Source: Fidelibacterota bacterium
GTDB taxonomy: Bacteria; Fidelibacterota; UBA8477; JABMPR01
Assembly: GCA_021734255.1 (NCBI GenBank)
Contig: JAIPJM010000020.1
Location: 1-44,349 of the forward strand
Reading direction: 5' to 3'
DNA: 44,349 nt
Shown here: piece after piece, positions 35,646 to 44,202 of the stretch
Position numbering within the stretch: the stretch's first letter is position 1
How the letters are laid out: each line of letters starts with the position of its first letter
Notes under the pieces: model-generated
Databases searched by the model: none
What the model was told of the DNA's origin: nothing
Seen by the model: the letters and a program-made list of their open reading frames with translations, nothing else
Program-made: the position numbers and the translations under genes

Positions 35646-37520
35646 TTATACCACTTCCTTAATGGAGGAATATAAATCCTCAGGTGTAAGTTTCACTTCG
35701 GCCAGTAATTGAGCCCTGGTTCCATGGGTAACAAAACGGTCAGGCAGGGTATGTGGATAGATATGGCCCGCATTATCGATGCCGAGAGAAAATGCCTGGA
35801 TCCGTTGAGATAGACTTCCAGGATAATTGCTCTCCTCAATCACAAAAACATGGTCGTGACGCTCTAATACCTCAGCTAACATGGCTTCATCAAAAGGTTT
35901 TATGAATTTGACATCAACGCGCTCGGCTGAAATACCATCTTTCTTGAGGAGGGCAGCAGCTTGATCAGCTATAGAATTCATAGGTCCAACTGCAAGAATA
36001 GCAACATCGCTTCCCGCTTCGAGCTTTTCCCATTTCCCCACTTCCAGCACTTTACTCTTCACTGTTTTCCGATTTTTCTCGGAACTTGCTTTTGGATAGC
36101 GGATGAAGAAGGGTCCGTCCTCGTAATGAATGGCAGTCTGCATGAGATGGCGCAATTCTTCTCCATTACGCGGAGCAGCCACAATAACATCCGGAATACT
36201 GCTCAAATAGGCAAGATCCAACACACCATGATGGGTGGGCCCATCTTCACCAACCAGACCGGCTCGATCCAACATGAACACGACTGGAAGTTTCTGTATG
36301 GCTATATCATGCATCAGCATGTCAAATGCCCGCTGCAGAAATGTTGAATAGATAGCGACGAATGGTTTCATGCCATTGGAGGCTAAGCCGGCTGCAAAGG
36401 TGACAGCGTGCCCTTCTGCAATACCTACATCGTAGAATCGGCTGGGATGTTCCTCGGCAAATTTAGCCAGTCCTGCTCCTCCAGGCATGGCTGCAGTGAT
36501 TCCAACTACGCGCTTATCCTTATTTGCCAATTTGATAAGTTCGTTTCCAAATACGTTCAGAAATGGAGGTTCAGGCGGTTTTGCATTGGTCTTTGTGGGC
36601 TTTTTACTTGGTCCGATCCCATGAAACTTATCTGGACTCTCTTCTGAAGGTGTGTGTCCCATGCCCTTCTTTGTAAGAATATGCAGCAGGACAGGCGTGT
36701 TTATATCTTTTATATTTTCCAGCGTTTCTATCAGCAGTGGCAGATCATTACCATCTATTGGCCCAAAATAGCGAATACCCATTTCATCGAAGAGCACGCC
36801 AGGAACCAGCAGGTTCTTCAAGCTTTCTTCGATCTTACGCATACCGGTTCGAATGGTTTGCTTCCCGACGGGTAATTTACCTGTGAATTCCCACATTTCT
36901 TCTCGAACACGATTATAGAGAGGGTTCGTGGTGATCTTGGACAGATACTTGGACATGGCGCCAACATTTCGCGAGATGGACATCTCATTGTCATTCAGGA
37001 TGACCATCATTTTTGTCCGCAGACTGCCCAGGTTATTCAAGCCTTCAAAGGACAAACCGCCTGTTAGAGCACCATCACCAATGATGGAGATAACATGATT
37101 ATCTTCACCCTTAAGGTCCCGGGCAACGGCAAACCCCACGCCGGCAGAGATGGATGTGGACGCATGGCCTGCGCCATAGGCGTCATGTTCACTTTCTATC
37201 TGCTTACAAAATCCACTAATTCCACCGTATTGCCGAATGGTTTTAAGGGATTCTCGACGTCCTGTCAGGATCTTATGGGCATAAGCCTGGTGACCCACAT
37301 CCCAGACGATCTTGTCCTTCGGTGAGTCAAAAACTTTGTGGAGGGCGACACTGAGCTCGACAACACCCAGGGTTGGAGACAAATGGCCACCTGTTGCAGA
37401 TACAACTTCGATGGTGTAGTCACGGAGTTCCTGGCATAATTGCACCAGTTTGGTATTTGAGAGATCCTTCAGATCCTTAGGTGAATCGATCGTGCTTAGT
37501 ATTTCGTACTTATCAGACAT
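35646..37520 (-). CDS. dxs: 1-deoxy-D-xylulose-5-phosphate synthase
   Basis: A 624-aa thiamine-diphosphate enzyme that condenses pyruvate and glyceraldehyde-3-phosphate, the first step of the MEP isoprenoid pathway. The ThDP-binding motif GDGALTGG is at residues 148-155, with NDNEMSIS at 176-183 closing it. A transketolase-like central domain (VGIAEGHAVTFAAGLA) and the C-terminal domain follow. It lies 12 nt before the acyl-CoA mutase gene and 6 nt after pdxT. ispH of the same pathway is three genes upstream. Confidence 0.97.
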   Translation of the reverse strand: MSDKYEILSTIDSPKDLKDLSNTKLVQLCQELRDYTIEVVSATGGHLSPTLGVVELSVALHKVFDSPKDKIVWDVGHQAYAHKILTGRRESLKTIRQYGGISGFCKQIESEHDAYGAGHASTSISAGVGFAVARDLKGEDNHVISIIGDGALTGGLSFEGLNNLGSLRTKMMVILNDNEMSISRNVGAMSKYLSKITTNPLYNRVREEMWEFTGKLPVGKQTIRTGMRKIEESLKNLLVPGVLFDEMGIRYFGPIDGNDLPLLIETLENIKDINTPVLLHILTKKGMGHTPSEESPDKFHGIGPSKKPTKTNAKPPEPPFLNVFGNELIKLANKDKRVVGITAAMPGGAGLAKFAEEHPSRFYDVGIAEGHAVTFAAGLASNGMKPFVAIYSTFLQRAFDMLMHDIAIQKLPVVFMLDRAGLVGEDGPTHHGVLDLAYLSSIPDVIVAAPRNGEELRHLMQTAIHYEDGPFFIRYPKASSEKNRKTVKSKVLEVGKWEKLEAGSDVAILAVGPMNSIADQAAALLKKDGISAERVDVKFIKPFDEAMLAEVLERHDHVFVIEESNYPGSLSQRIQAFSLGIDNAGHIYPHTLPDRFVTHGTRAQLLAEVKLTPEDLYSSIKEVV

Positions 37521-37526
37521 TCAAAT

Positions 37527-38129
37527 CTACCTATATTTCAAAACGATCTCATCCACGAAATATTTATGAATGGTTGCATCGTCCGTTAATTCAGGATGAA
37601 AGGAGGCAGCGAGTACATGGTCCTGCCTCAATAAAACATGTTCAGGCCCATAAACTGCCAGTGAATCTACCCCCTGCTGAATATTCTCAAACTTGGGTGC
37701 TCGAATGAAGACAGCATGAAAATCATGATAGTTCAGCTTAGGCAGGATCAACGACGTTGTGAAGGATTCAATTTGCCTGCCATAGGCATTTCTAACGGCT
37801 TTGTACTGGATCTTGTCAAAGCATTTCACGCGATCATCATCGACCTGCTGTCCCAGTAGTATGGCTCCTGCACAGGTACCGAATACAGGCATGGTTTCCA
37901 GAGTAGCATTCAGTGGTTCCCACAGCCCCTCGTTCTGCAGTAGCGTGGTCATTGTTGTTGACTCACCTCCTGGTAGAACCAGCCCGTCGATCGATTTTAG
38001 ATCCGCCTCACTTCGAACAGCCCGGCATGTAACGCCAATGCTGCCCAGACTGTGTGCATGCTTTGCGAAGCTTCCTTGTAGCGCAACCACGCCGATCAAA
38101 AGGTCCTTATATTCTGGATTGCCAGACAA
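37527..38129 (-). CDS. pdxT: Pyridoxal 5'-phosphate synthase glutaminase subunit PdxT
   Basis: A 200-aa class I glutaminase that supplies ammonia to PdxS. The triad is visible: Cys86 in FGTCAGA, and His178 and Glu180 in SFHPELT. The oxyanion loop PGGESTT is at 53-59. The start is TTG at 38129, 5 nt after the pdxS stop; no in-frame ATG precedes the conserved VVALQGSFAKH. Confidence 0.96.
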   Translation of the reverse strand: MSGNPEYKDLLIGVVALQGSFAKHAHSLGSIGVTCRAVRSEADLKSIDGLVLPGGESTTMTTLLQNEGLWEPLNATLETMPVFGTCAGAILLGQQVDDDRVKCFDKIQYKAVRNAYGRQIESFTTSLILPKLNYHDFHAVFIRAPKFENIQQGVDSLAVYGPEHVLLRQDHVLAASFHPELTDDATIHKYFVDEIVLKYR

Positions 38130-38134
38130 ACTGT

Positions 38135-39016
38135 TTACCAGCCCCTATCCTGCATCCGATCTTCTGGACTGATCTCACTCATATCGAGACCCTTCATTGC
38201 TGCACCCAATCCCGTGGATATTTCAGCAAGCTTTTTGGGGTCATCGAAGAAGGTTGCCGCCTGGACAATAGCTTTGGCTCTCATAGCGGGATCCTCTGAC
38301 TTGAAGATACCTGATCCAACAAAAATAGATTCTGCCCCTAATTGCATAACGAGTGAAGCATCAGCTGGGGTTGCGATCCCACCGGCAGAAAAATTTGGAA
38401 CCGGTAGTTTACCCGTTTCAGCGATCTGTGCAACCAGATGGAATGGAGCACCCATCTCTTTGGCAACTGCCATCAGCTCATCACCACGCAAGGTACTCAG
38501 ATGGGACATTTCCATCACGATGGTACGCATATGCCTTACAGCTTCAACAATGTTTCCAGTACCAGGCTCACCTTTGGTGCGGATCAATGCTGCACCCTCT
38601 CCAATGCGCCGTAGTGCCTCGGCCAGATTGGTAGCTCCACACACGAAGGGCGTTTTAAAATCATGCTTCCAGATGTGATTCGCTTCATCAGCAGGGGTGA
38701 GTACCTCACTCTCGTCGATATAATCGACTTCCAGGGCTTCCAGAACCTGTGCCTCTGCGAAATGACCGATACGACATTTGGCCATCACGGGGATCGATAC
38801 TGATTCCTGAATATCTTTAATCATCTGCGGATCAGATGCTCTGGCGATTCCCCCATCACGACGAATATCAGCCGGTATGCGCTCCAGGGCCATTACAGCA
38901 ACTGCACCTGCCTTCTCAGCAATACTTGCCTCACCGGGCGTGGTGACATCCATGATCACTCCGCCTTTTAACATCTCTGCTAATCCTGTTTTCACCTCGA
39001 ACAGATTCTTTGCCAT
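38135..39016 (-). CDS. pdxS: Pyridoxal 5'-phosphate synthase subunit PdxS
   Basis: A 293-aa TIM-barrel subunit that makes PLP from ribose-5-phosphate, glyceraldehyde-3-phosphate and glutamine-derived ammonia. The catalytic residues D23, K80 and K148 match B. subtilis D24, K81 and K149. The ATG start gives the family-typical length. It lies between ispH (32 nt upstream) and pdxT. Confidence 0.97.
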   Translation of the reverse strand: MAKNLFEVKTGLAEMLKGGVIMDVTTPGEASIAEKAGAVAVMALERIPADIRRDGGIARASDPQMIKDIQESVSIPVMAKCRIGHFAEAQVLEALEVDYIDESEVLTPADEANHIWKHDFKTPFVCGATNLAEALRRIGEGAALIRTKGEPGTGNIVEAVRHMRTIVMEMSHLSTLRGDELMAVAKEMGAPFHLVAQIAETGKLPVPNFSAGGIATPADASLVMQLGAESIFVGSGIFKSEDPAMRAKAIVQAATFFDDPKKLAEISTGLGAAMKGLDMSEISPEDRMQDRGW

Positions 39017-39048
39017 TTTTATTCTCCAAATACCTTCTCTGGTAAGTT

Positions 39049-39906
39049 CTAGACTTCCATTTTGACGTTTATATGCTTCAATTGTTCAACAACTTCTTCA
39101 ATCAGATCATCCGGGGATGATGCACCGGCTGACACCCCTACTGAACTGGCACCTTTAAACCATTCAGGATCAACCTCTTCGGCGGTCTCAACCATGTAAG
39201 AATTTTTATTTAAACGTAGAGACGCTTCCAGCAGGCGTTTTGTGTTTGCGCTGGTTTGTGAACCAATAATGATCATTACATCTGAAATAGGAGCAATGGA
39301 TTTGATCTCATCCTGATTCCTGCGAGTTGGAAAACAGACGGTGTTAACAAATCGCAGGTCAAATATTTTCATGGAAAGGATCCCAAGTATTTCCTGGACA
39401 TTTTCGATCATTTGAGTCGATTGAGAAACAAGACCCGCCTTCTTGATCCGGGGTACTTGCTTGGCTTCCTCTATCGTTGCAATAACGGTTGTATCAGGAA
39501 CCTGAGCTTGAATGGCGATGACCTCATCGTGACCGTGATCACCAATAATGAGTAGCTTGCGGCCTTCTTCGTGCAACTTCCTGATCTCATCATGGATCTC
39601 GTGGACCAACGGGCAGGTAGCGTCAACGATCGTCAGGTCTTTCTCATTCGCCTTTTTCCATAATTCCGGGACCGTACCATGCGCTCTGAACAGGACGGGC
39701 GCATCCCTGGCCTGATCCAGACTATCGACGACCTTGATATTATCCTGCTCCAGTTCTGCCACGACCCTTTCATTATGAACAATGTCGCCAAGCATATAAA
39801 CTTTTCCATGCTCCTGGGCAGTTTCCTTGGCTTTTGCAATAGCATCTCTGACTCCGAAGCAGAACCCGGCGCCTTTGGCAACCCTGATCTTTAATTGTCC
39901 GCTCAA
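39049..39906 (-). CDS. ispH: 4-hydroxy-3-methylbut-2-enyl diphosphate reductase
   Basis: A 285-aa iron-sulfur enzyme, the last step of the MEP pathway, giving IPP and DMAPP. The three cluster cysteines are C16 (GFCFGV), C98 (DATCPLV) and C191 (NTVCFPT). The substrate His residues lie in IVHNE (H44) and RAHGT (H76). The only plausible start is TTG 39906, which overlaps the nrnA stop as TTGA and has a G-rich AGGGGG upstream. Confidence 0.97.
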   Translation of the reverse strand: MSGQLKIRVAKGAGFCFGVRDAIAKAKETAQEHGKVYMLGDIVHNERVVAELEQDNIKVVDSLDQARDAPVLFRAHGTVPELWKKANEKDLTIVDATCPLVHEIHDEIRKLHEEGRKLLIIGDHGHDEVIAIQAQVPDTTVIATIEEAKQVPRIKKAGLVSQSTQMIENVQEILGILSMKIFDLRFVNTVCFPTRRNQDEIKSIAPISDVMIIIGSQTSANTKRLLEASLRLNKNSYMVETAEEVDPEWFKGASSVGVSAGASSPDDLIEEVVEQLKHINVKMEV

Positions 39907-40910
39907 GCAACGCCCCCTTTTGCAATGGCGCGTTTACAGGATTCGATCACATTTGCCATCGCTTCTGAAGGGGAACCCTCAGGGGTACAACCGGCTGCAA
40001 ATGCATGTCCACCGCCACCAAATTCTCTGGCAACAGTATTAATAGGTACCCTCCCCTTCGATCTGATACTCACATCCACAGATCGTCCAGGCAGCTTCGT
40101 GAATGCCACGCCAACCTCTACTCCCTTGATAGACCTGATAAAATCAGAAAGGGAGTGCAGATCATCCGGGACTACGCCCTGCTCACTGATCTTTTCCAGA
40201 TCGATCAGGGCCCATGCCAGCTTTCCATCGACGTCATATTGAATCGTATTCAACAGTTCTTGAAGTACCAGTAATCTGCCAGGCGTATTTAAGTTTTCAT
40301 AAATATTAACATATACTTCATAGGGTTTAACACCAGTACCTACCAGATGAGCAGCAGCTGTCAAAGTCTCAGGATCCGTATTATTAAAGCGGAAATTTCC
40401 GGTATCACTCATCATAGCGGCATACAGTGGTTTTGCGATCGATAGGTCATTGATAGCGAATTTATCGAGTTGAGAGAGCAAGTCGTAGATCAAAACACCA
40501 GTCGAGCTTGCATTATCATAGTCAAATACTTCATCAAAGTCTGTTTTATCACCAGGATGGTGATCAATACAGAGTTTGAGTATATCACGTGATTTCAGCT
40601 CCTCGCCAAGGGCATTCAAGCGACTATAGTGTCCAATATCAAACGCGATAAATATCTCAGTTGAATCAAGGATAGACTGGTGGACGTCACCATTATAAGT
40701 TTCCAACTCACCATTTACTGGAAGGAAGTCCAAATTGCCTCGAATATCAGAAGGATTAAGGATATGAACTGTTTTTCCCTGATTTGTCAGATATCTCGCC
40801 AGGGCGAGCTCTGATCCGAGACCATCTGCATCTGGCTCCACGTGCGTCGAGAATACGAAAGTATCGTAATCTGCCAGAACCGCTTGAAGTCTTGTCCAGT
40901 CTCGTTTCAT
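39903..40910 (-). CDS. nrnA: Bifunctional oligoribonuclease / pAp phosphatase NrnA (DHH family)
   Basis: A 335-aa DHH-DHHA1 phosphoesterase that degrades nano-RNAs and dephosphorylates pAp; some homologues also cleave pApA formed from c-di-AMP. The metal motifs are EPDADGLGSE (25-34), FDIGH near 90-94 and IDHHPGD (115-121). The DHHA1 motif GGGGHAFAAG is at 298-307. The window also holds cdaA, but whether this enzyme acts on pApA is not known. The start is ATG; no clear Shine-Dalgarno is close by. Confidence 0.9.
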   Translation of the reverse strand: MKRDWTRLQAVLADYDTFVFSTHVEPDADGLGSELALARYLTNQGKTVHILNPSDIRGNLDFLPVNGELETYNGDVHQSILDSTEIFIAFDIGHYSRLNALGEELKSRDILKLCIDHHPGDKTDFDEVFDYDNASSTGVLIYDLLSQLDKFAINDLSIAKPLYAAMMSDTGNFRFNNTDPETLTAAAHLVGTGVKPYEVYVNIYENLNTPGRLLVLQELLNTIQYDVDGKLAWALIDLEKISEQGVVPDDLHSLSDFIRSIKGVEVGVAFTKLPGRSVDVSIRSKGRVPINTVAREFGGGGHAFAAGCTPEGSPSEAMANVIESCKRAIAKGGVA

Positions 40911-40982
40911 CAGGTATTTAGCTTGCGTCCTTCCTTGTTTTTATCCCTGTCAAATGCGGCATTTTAGGCGCACACATTTCGC

Positions 40983-41002
40983 CTGATTCTTCCCTGAATC
41001 AG
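40983..41002. other. Inverted repeat in the gpsA-nrnA intergenic region
   Basis: CTGATTC (40983-40989) and GAATCAG (40996-41002) form a 7-bp stem with a 6-nt loop, flanked by AGGCG/CGCCT. It lies in the 184-bp gap between gpsA and nrnA. With no T tract it could be an operator or a weak terminator. I see no convincing promoter in the gap. Confidence 0.35.
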
Positions 41003-41094
41003 AACATAGAATATATTCTCCGAAGGACGGTATACAACTTATTCAGGACTGTAATTTGGGGATCTGAGGCTTGACAACTATGAGCTAAATCACG

Positions 41095-42105
41095 TTATTC
41101 CAGCGAATGTCTCTCCTGGACAGGAGCCCTGCCCATAAGCTCCTCAACCGCTTGTTTCGTGTCTTTTCCTTCAAACAGGATCTGGAAGATCTGCTCTGAT
41201 ATTGGCATCTCAACCCCGGTCTTCTGGATCAATTGGTGAACGGACCGGGCGGTATTTATGCCCTCGGCTACCATTTTCATCTCATCAAGAATCTCAGGCA
41301 GTTTCCTGCCCTTGCCCAGTTCGAATCCCACATGTCGGTTTCTACTATGGGTGCTCAGGCACGTGACGATCAGATCCCCCATGCCACTCAGGCCGGCAAA
41401 TGTGATCTCCTCAGCACCAAGGTGGACGCCCAGACGTGTCATTTCAAAGAGTCCTCTGGTCAAAAGCGCAGCCAGTGTGTTATCTCCGTAGCCCATTCCG
41501 GCCAATATGCCGGCAGCAATAGCGATGACATTCTTTAAAGAACCACCTAGCTCAACACCCAGGATATCCGTATTGGTGTATACTCTCAGCGTTTCGGACA
41601 TGAATGTTGCTTGTACACGTTCTGCTGTTGACAGATCTGGACAGGCCGCCACAATGGTGGATGGGTAGCCCTGAACAACTTCTTCCGCGTGGGTCGGACC
41701 GTAAAGTGTTGCTATTCTATCTGTTGAATGATTTGGCAAGGCATGAGCGATGACCTGACTCATAGTCCGCAGCGTATCGTTCTCAATACCCTTGGCCACA
41801 TTTACGATCGTCGCACCTTCTGGCAGTTTGTCGGCAATACCAGTCAATGTCGGTCCAACCGTGTGAGATGGAATAGCGATAAGGATCAATTCTTTCCCGC
41901 TAATGCAAGTGTGCATATCCGTCGTGAATTTCAGACCATCCGGCAGGGTGACCCCCGGCAGGAAATCTGGGAGCATGCGTTCATTCAGGGCTTGTTCGTA
42001 ATCCTTTTCCAGGTAGAACCACACTTCGACATCATGCCCATTTTTGAGCAGATGAATCGCCAACGTCATTCCCCAACTTCCAGAACCCAGAACGCCTATG
42101 TGCAT
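41095..42105 (-). CDS. gpsA: Glycerol-3-phosphate dehydrogenase [NAD(P)+]
   Basis: A 336-aa cytosolic enzyme that reduces dihydroxyacetone phosphate to sn-glycerol-3-phosphate for phospholipid synthesis. The Rossmann motif GSGSWG is at residues 7-12. VAKGIE and VELGGSLKNVIAIAAGI carry the catalytic lysines, followed by the GLSGMGDLIVTCLS segment. AAGGA precedes the ATG. Separate from neighbours: a strong hairpin lies upstream and a 184-bp gap downstream. Confidence 0.97.
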   Translation of the reverse strand: MHIGVLGSGSWGMTLAIHLLKNGHDVEVWFYLEKDYEQALNERMLPDFLPGVTLPDGLKFTTDMHTCISGKELILIAIPSHTVGPTLTGIADKLPEGATIVNVAKGIENDTLRTMSQVIAHALPNHSTDRIATLYGPTHAEEVVQGYPSTIVAACPDLSTAERVQATFMSETLRVYTNTDILGVELGGSLKNVIAIAAGILAGMGYGDNTLAALLTRGLFEMTRLGVHLGAEEITFAGLSGMGDLIVTCLSTHSRNRHVGFELGKGRKLPEILDEMKMVAEGINTARSVHQLIQKTGVEMPISEQIFQILFEGKDTKQAVEELMGRAPVQERHSLE

Positions 42106-42126
42106 GCTACAATCCTTTTTGAAACC

Positions 42127-42157
42127 AAAGAGCTCCTGCAGGGTACAGGAGCTCTTT
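42127..42157 (-). terminator. Strong hairpin between acyl-CoA synthetase gene and gpsA
   Basis: AAAGAGCTCCTG (42127-42138) and CAGGAGCTCTTT (42146-42157) form a perfect 12-bp stem with a 7-nt loop. It lies 17 nt beyond the acyl-CoA synthetase stop. The minus-strand T tract is short (CTCTTTGGTTTC), so it may be a partial terminator that lets some transcription into gpsA. Confidence 0.65.
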
Positions 42158-42174
42158 CATGTTATCTGAAAACC

Positions 42175-43962
42175 CTATTCGTAAAGGGCGTCGATCTGAC
42201 TCTTAAAACGCTCTTCAACGACTCGTTTTTTGATCTTTAATGTTGGTGTGAGTGTTCCATCTTCCACGCTGAATTCCTTCGGCAGGAGGAAGAATTTTTT
42301 CACACTTTCATAGCTGCTGAATGCCTGCATAATACTCTCTACTTCAGCTTCCAGCATTGCTTTGACCTTGTCATTTTCGATCAGCGCTTCTGGTGTTGTA
42401 TCTGTGATATCATTGTCTGCAGCCCAGGCACTCAATTCTACAAAGTTTGGAACGAGAACCGCCGAGACGAACTTTCTTCTATCACCCAACACAAGGGCTT
42501 GTTCGAATAATTTGTTCATGATAAGTGCAGCTTCAATGGGAGCCGGTGCAATGTTCTTTCCACCAGCTGTGACAATGATATTCTTCTTGCGGTCCGTGAT
42601 CCGAAGGTATCCATCTTCAATAACGCCAATATCACCAGTGTGGAACCAGCCATCTTCATTGATAGCTTCGCGAGTTCCGGCCTCGTCCTTATAGTAACCC
42701 TTCATGATATGGGGTCCGCGGGACAGGATCTCACCGTCAGCAGCAATTTTGACTTCCACTCCATCGATGGGCGGCCCCACCGTGCCAAAGCGATAATCAT
42801 GTGCTGGATTTACACATATCACAGGGGAGGTCTCTGAGAGCCCGTAGCCCTCGAGAATGAGAACGCCTGCTGCATCAAAGAACTTTCCAATATCTGCTGC
42901 CAGGGGTGCACCACCACTGGCGAACAACTTAAAATTGGGACCTAATAGGGCCTGCACTTTGCTGAAGACCAGCTTATCGGCCCGTTTTTTCTTTTTGGCC
43001 AACTTCGCCGAAATATTACCAGCATTCCTGGCAGCAACGTATTCGTACCCGGTCTTCACTGCCCAGGCTGCGATCTTGCGTTTGATGAATGAACCAGCGG
43101 CAAATTTTGCTTGTACACCGGCATACATTTTCTCATACAAACGCGGAACAGACATGGCGTGGGTCGGTGCGACTTCCTGCAGGTTATCGATCACTTTATC
43201 CATGGCTTCAGCATAGGTGATATTGGCCCCGGAAGACGTACCCACGTAGTCCCCTAAGCGTTCAAAACTGTGGCTCAAGGGTAGGAATGAAAGAAACTTG
43301 TCCGTATCTACCACATTCAAGCGAGCGTTGGAGGAGAGAATATTACTGACGAGATTGTTATGGGTCAGCATAACACCCTTGGGATTTCCAGTAGTTCCAC
43401 TGGTGTAGAGGAGCGTAAGGATATCATCCGGTTTAACCTTCAAGGCCTCAGCCTCAAAATCATAGGCACTTGATGATTCCTGAAAGGCGATCCCCTTTGC
43501 CATGAGTTCATTAAAGGACAATATGCCATCTTCATCATAGGAAAGCGTTTCGTCAAAGTGAACGATCGTCTCTAGTTCTGGACATTGGTTTCTGATCTCC
43601 AGCAGTTTATCCATCTGCTCTTTATCCTGCGCGAACACCAGCTTTGCATCAGAGTGATTCAAGATGTACTGTACCTGACTGGATATAAGTGTCGGATAAA
43701 CCGTTACTGATGCGGCTCGTCTGGTGGCAATGGCATAATCAGAATATGCCCAGCGTCGACAGTTTGTGGACAGAATAGCAGCATTATCCCCGGGGTTGAT
43801 ACCGACGGCAGCCAGACCAAACGATGCGTCTTTCACCATTTCGTAAATTTCTTTACCTTTATCCCCGACCCATTCCCCGTTCACTTTTTCAGTAAAAAGT
43901 TCTTTATCCGGATAGGCTTTTGTTACGTTCAAAAACATTTCTGCAATCGTCTTGAATTCCAC
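42175..43962 (-). CDS. Long-chain fatty-acid-CoA ligase (AMP-forming)
   Basis: A 595-aa adenylating enzyme that activates fatty acids to acyl-CoA. The P-loop YTSGTTGNPKG is at residues 186-196. EGYGLSETSPV and the hinge region GWFHTGDIGVIEDGYLRITDRKK follow, and the C-terminal catalytic-lysine region is LTPTLKIKKR. The length and layout match the FadD15-like/FACL group. The start is GTG at 43962 with a near-perfect AGGAGG 8 nt upstream. Divergent from tRNA-Leu across a 126-bp gap. Confidence 0.93.
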   Translation of the reverse strand: MEFKTIAEMFLNVTKAYPDKELFTEKVNGEWVGDKGKEIYEMVKDASFGLAAVGINPGDNAAILSTNCRRWAYSDYAIATRRAASVTVYPTLISSQVQYILNHSDAKLVFAQDKEQMDKLLEIRNQCPELETIVHFDETLSYDEDGILSFNELMAKGIAFQESSSAYDFEAEALKVKPDDILTLLYTSGTTGNPKGVMLTHNNLVSNILSSNARLNVVDTDKFLSFLPLSHSFERLGDYVGTSSGANITYAEAMDKVIDNLQEVAPTHAMSVPRLYEKMYAGVQAKFAAGSFIKRKIAAWAVKTGYEYVAARNAGNISAKLAKKKKRADKLVFSKVQALLGPNFKLFASGGAPLAADIGKFFDAAGVLILEGYGLSETSPVICVNPAHDYRFGTVGPPIDGVEVKIAADGEILSRGPHIMKGYYKDEAGTREAINEDGWFHTGDIGVIEDGYLRITDRKKNIIVTAGGKNIAPAPIEAALIMNKLFEQALVLGDRRKFVSAVLVPNFVELSAWAADNDITDTTPEALIENDKVKAMLEAEVESIMQAFSSYESVKKFFLLPKEFSVEDGTLTPTLKIKKRVVEERFKSQIDALYE

Positions 43963-44039
43963 GACAGCTCCTCCTTAGATGAGATTGTTTGAAACTTTCG
44001 TTAATGATAAACATTTTCAGAATAAAGCACAGCATTTTA

Positions 44040-44068
44040 TTGACTCAAGCAGGCGTATAATGTATCAT
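44040..44068 (+). promoter_or_regulatory. Sigma70-type promoter of tRNA-Leu
   Basis: TTGACT (44040-44045), 17-bp spacer, TATCAT (44063-44068). The predicted start is about 13 nt before tRNA-Leu. A better -10 by sequence, TATAAT at 44056-44061, is only 10 bp from this -35. Confidence 0.65.
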
Positions 44069-44088
44069 GCCCCGCTTTTAGAAACACA

Positions 44089-44172
44089 GCCAGGGTGGCG
44101 GAATTGGTAGACGCAGTGGACTCAAAATCCACCGGTGGCAACACTGTGGGGGTTCGACTCCCCCCCCTGGTA
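44089..44172 (+). tRNA. tRNA-Leu (anticodon CAA)
   Basis: An 84-nt class II tRNA with a long variable arm. The acceptor is GCCAGGG/CCCTGGT, the anticodon stem GTGGA/TCCAC holds loop CTCAAAA (anticodon CAA), the variable arm is CGGTGGCAACACTG, and the T loop is TTCGACT. The discriminator is A and CCA is not encoded. Confidence 0.97.
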
Positions 44173-44173
44173 C

Positions 44174-44202
44174 TCGACTTCGCTCTGCAAGAGGGAAGTC
44201 GA
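44174..44202 (+). repeat. Hairpin immediately 3' of tRNA-Leu
   Basis: TCGACTTC (44174-44181) and GAAGTCGA (44195-44202) form a perfect 8-bp stem, extended by CTCT/AGAG around a GCA loop. It starts one base after the tRNA discriminator-plus-one position and has no T run. The remaining 44203-44349 shows no feature I can support. Confidence 0.75.

Noticed and set aside
44056..44061. Perfect TATAAT upstream of tRNA-Leu as the -10 box
   Set aside because: It is only 10 bp from TTGACT and has no good -35 at 16-18 bp. TATCAT at 44063-44068 has the correct 17-bp spacing.
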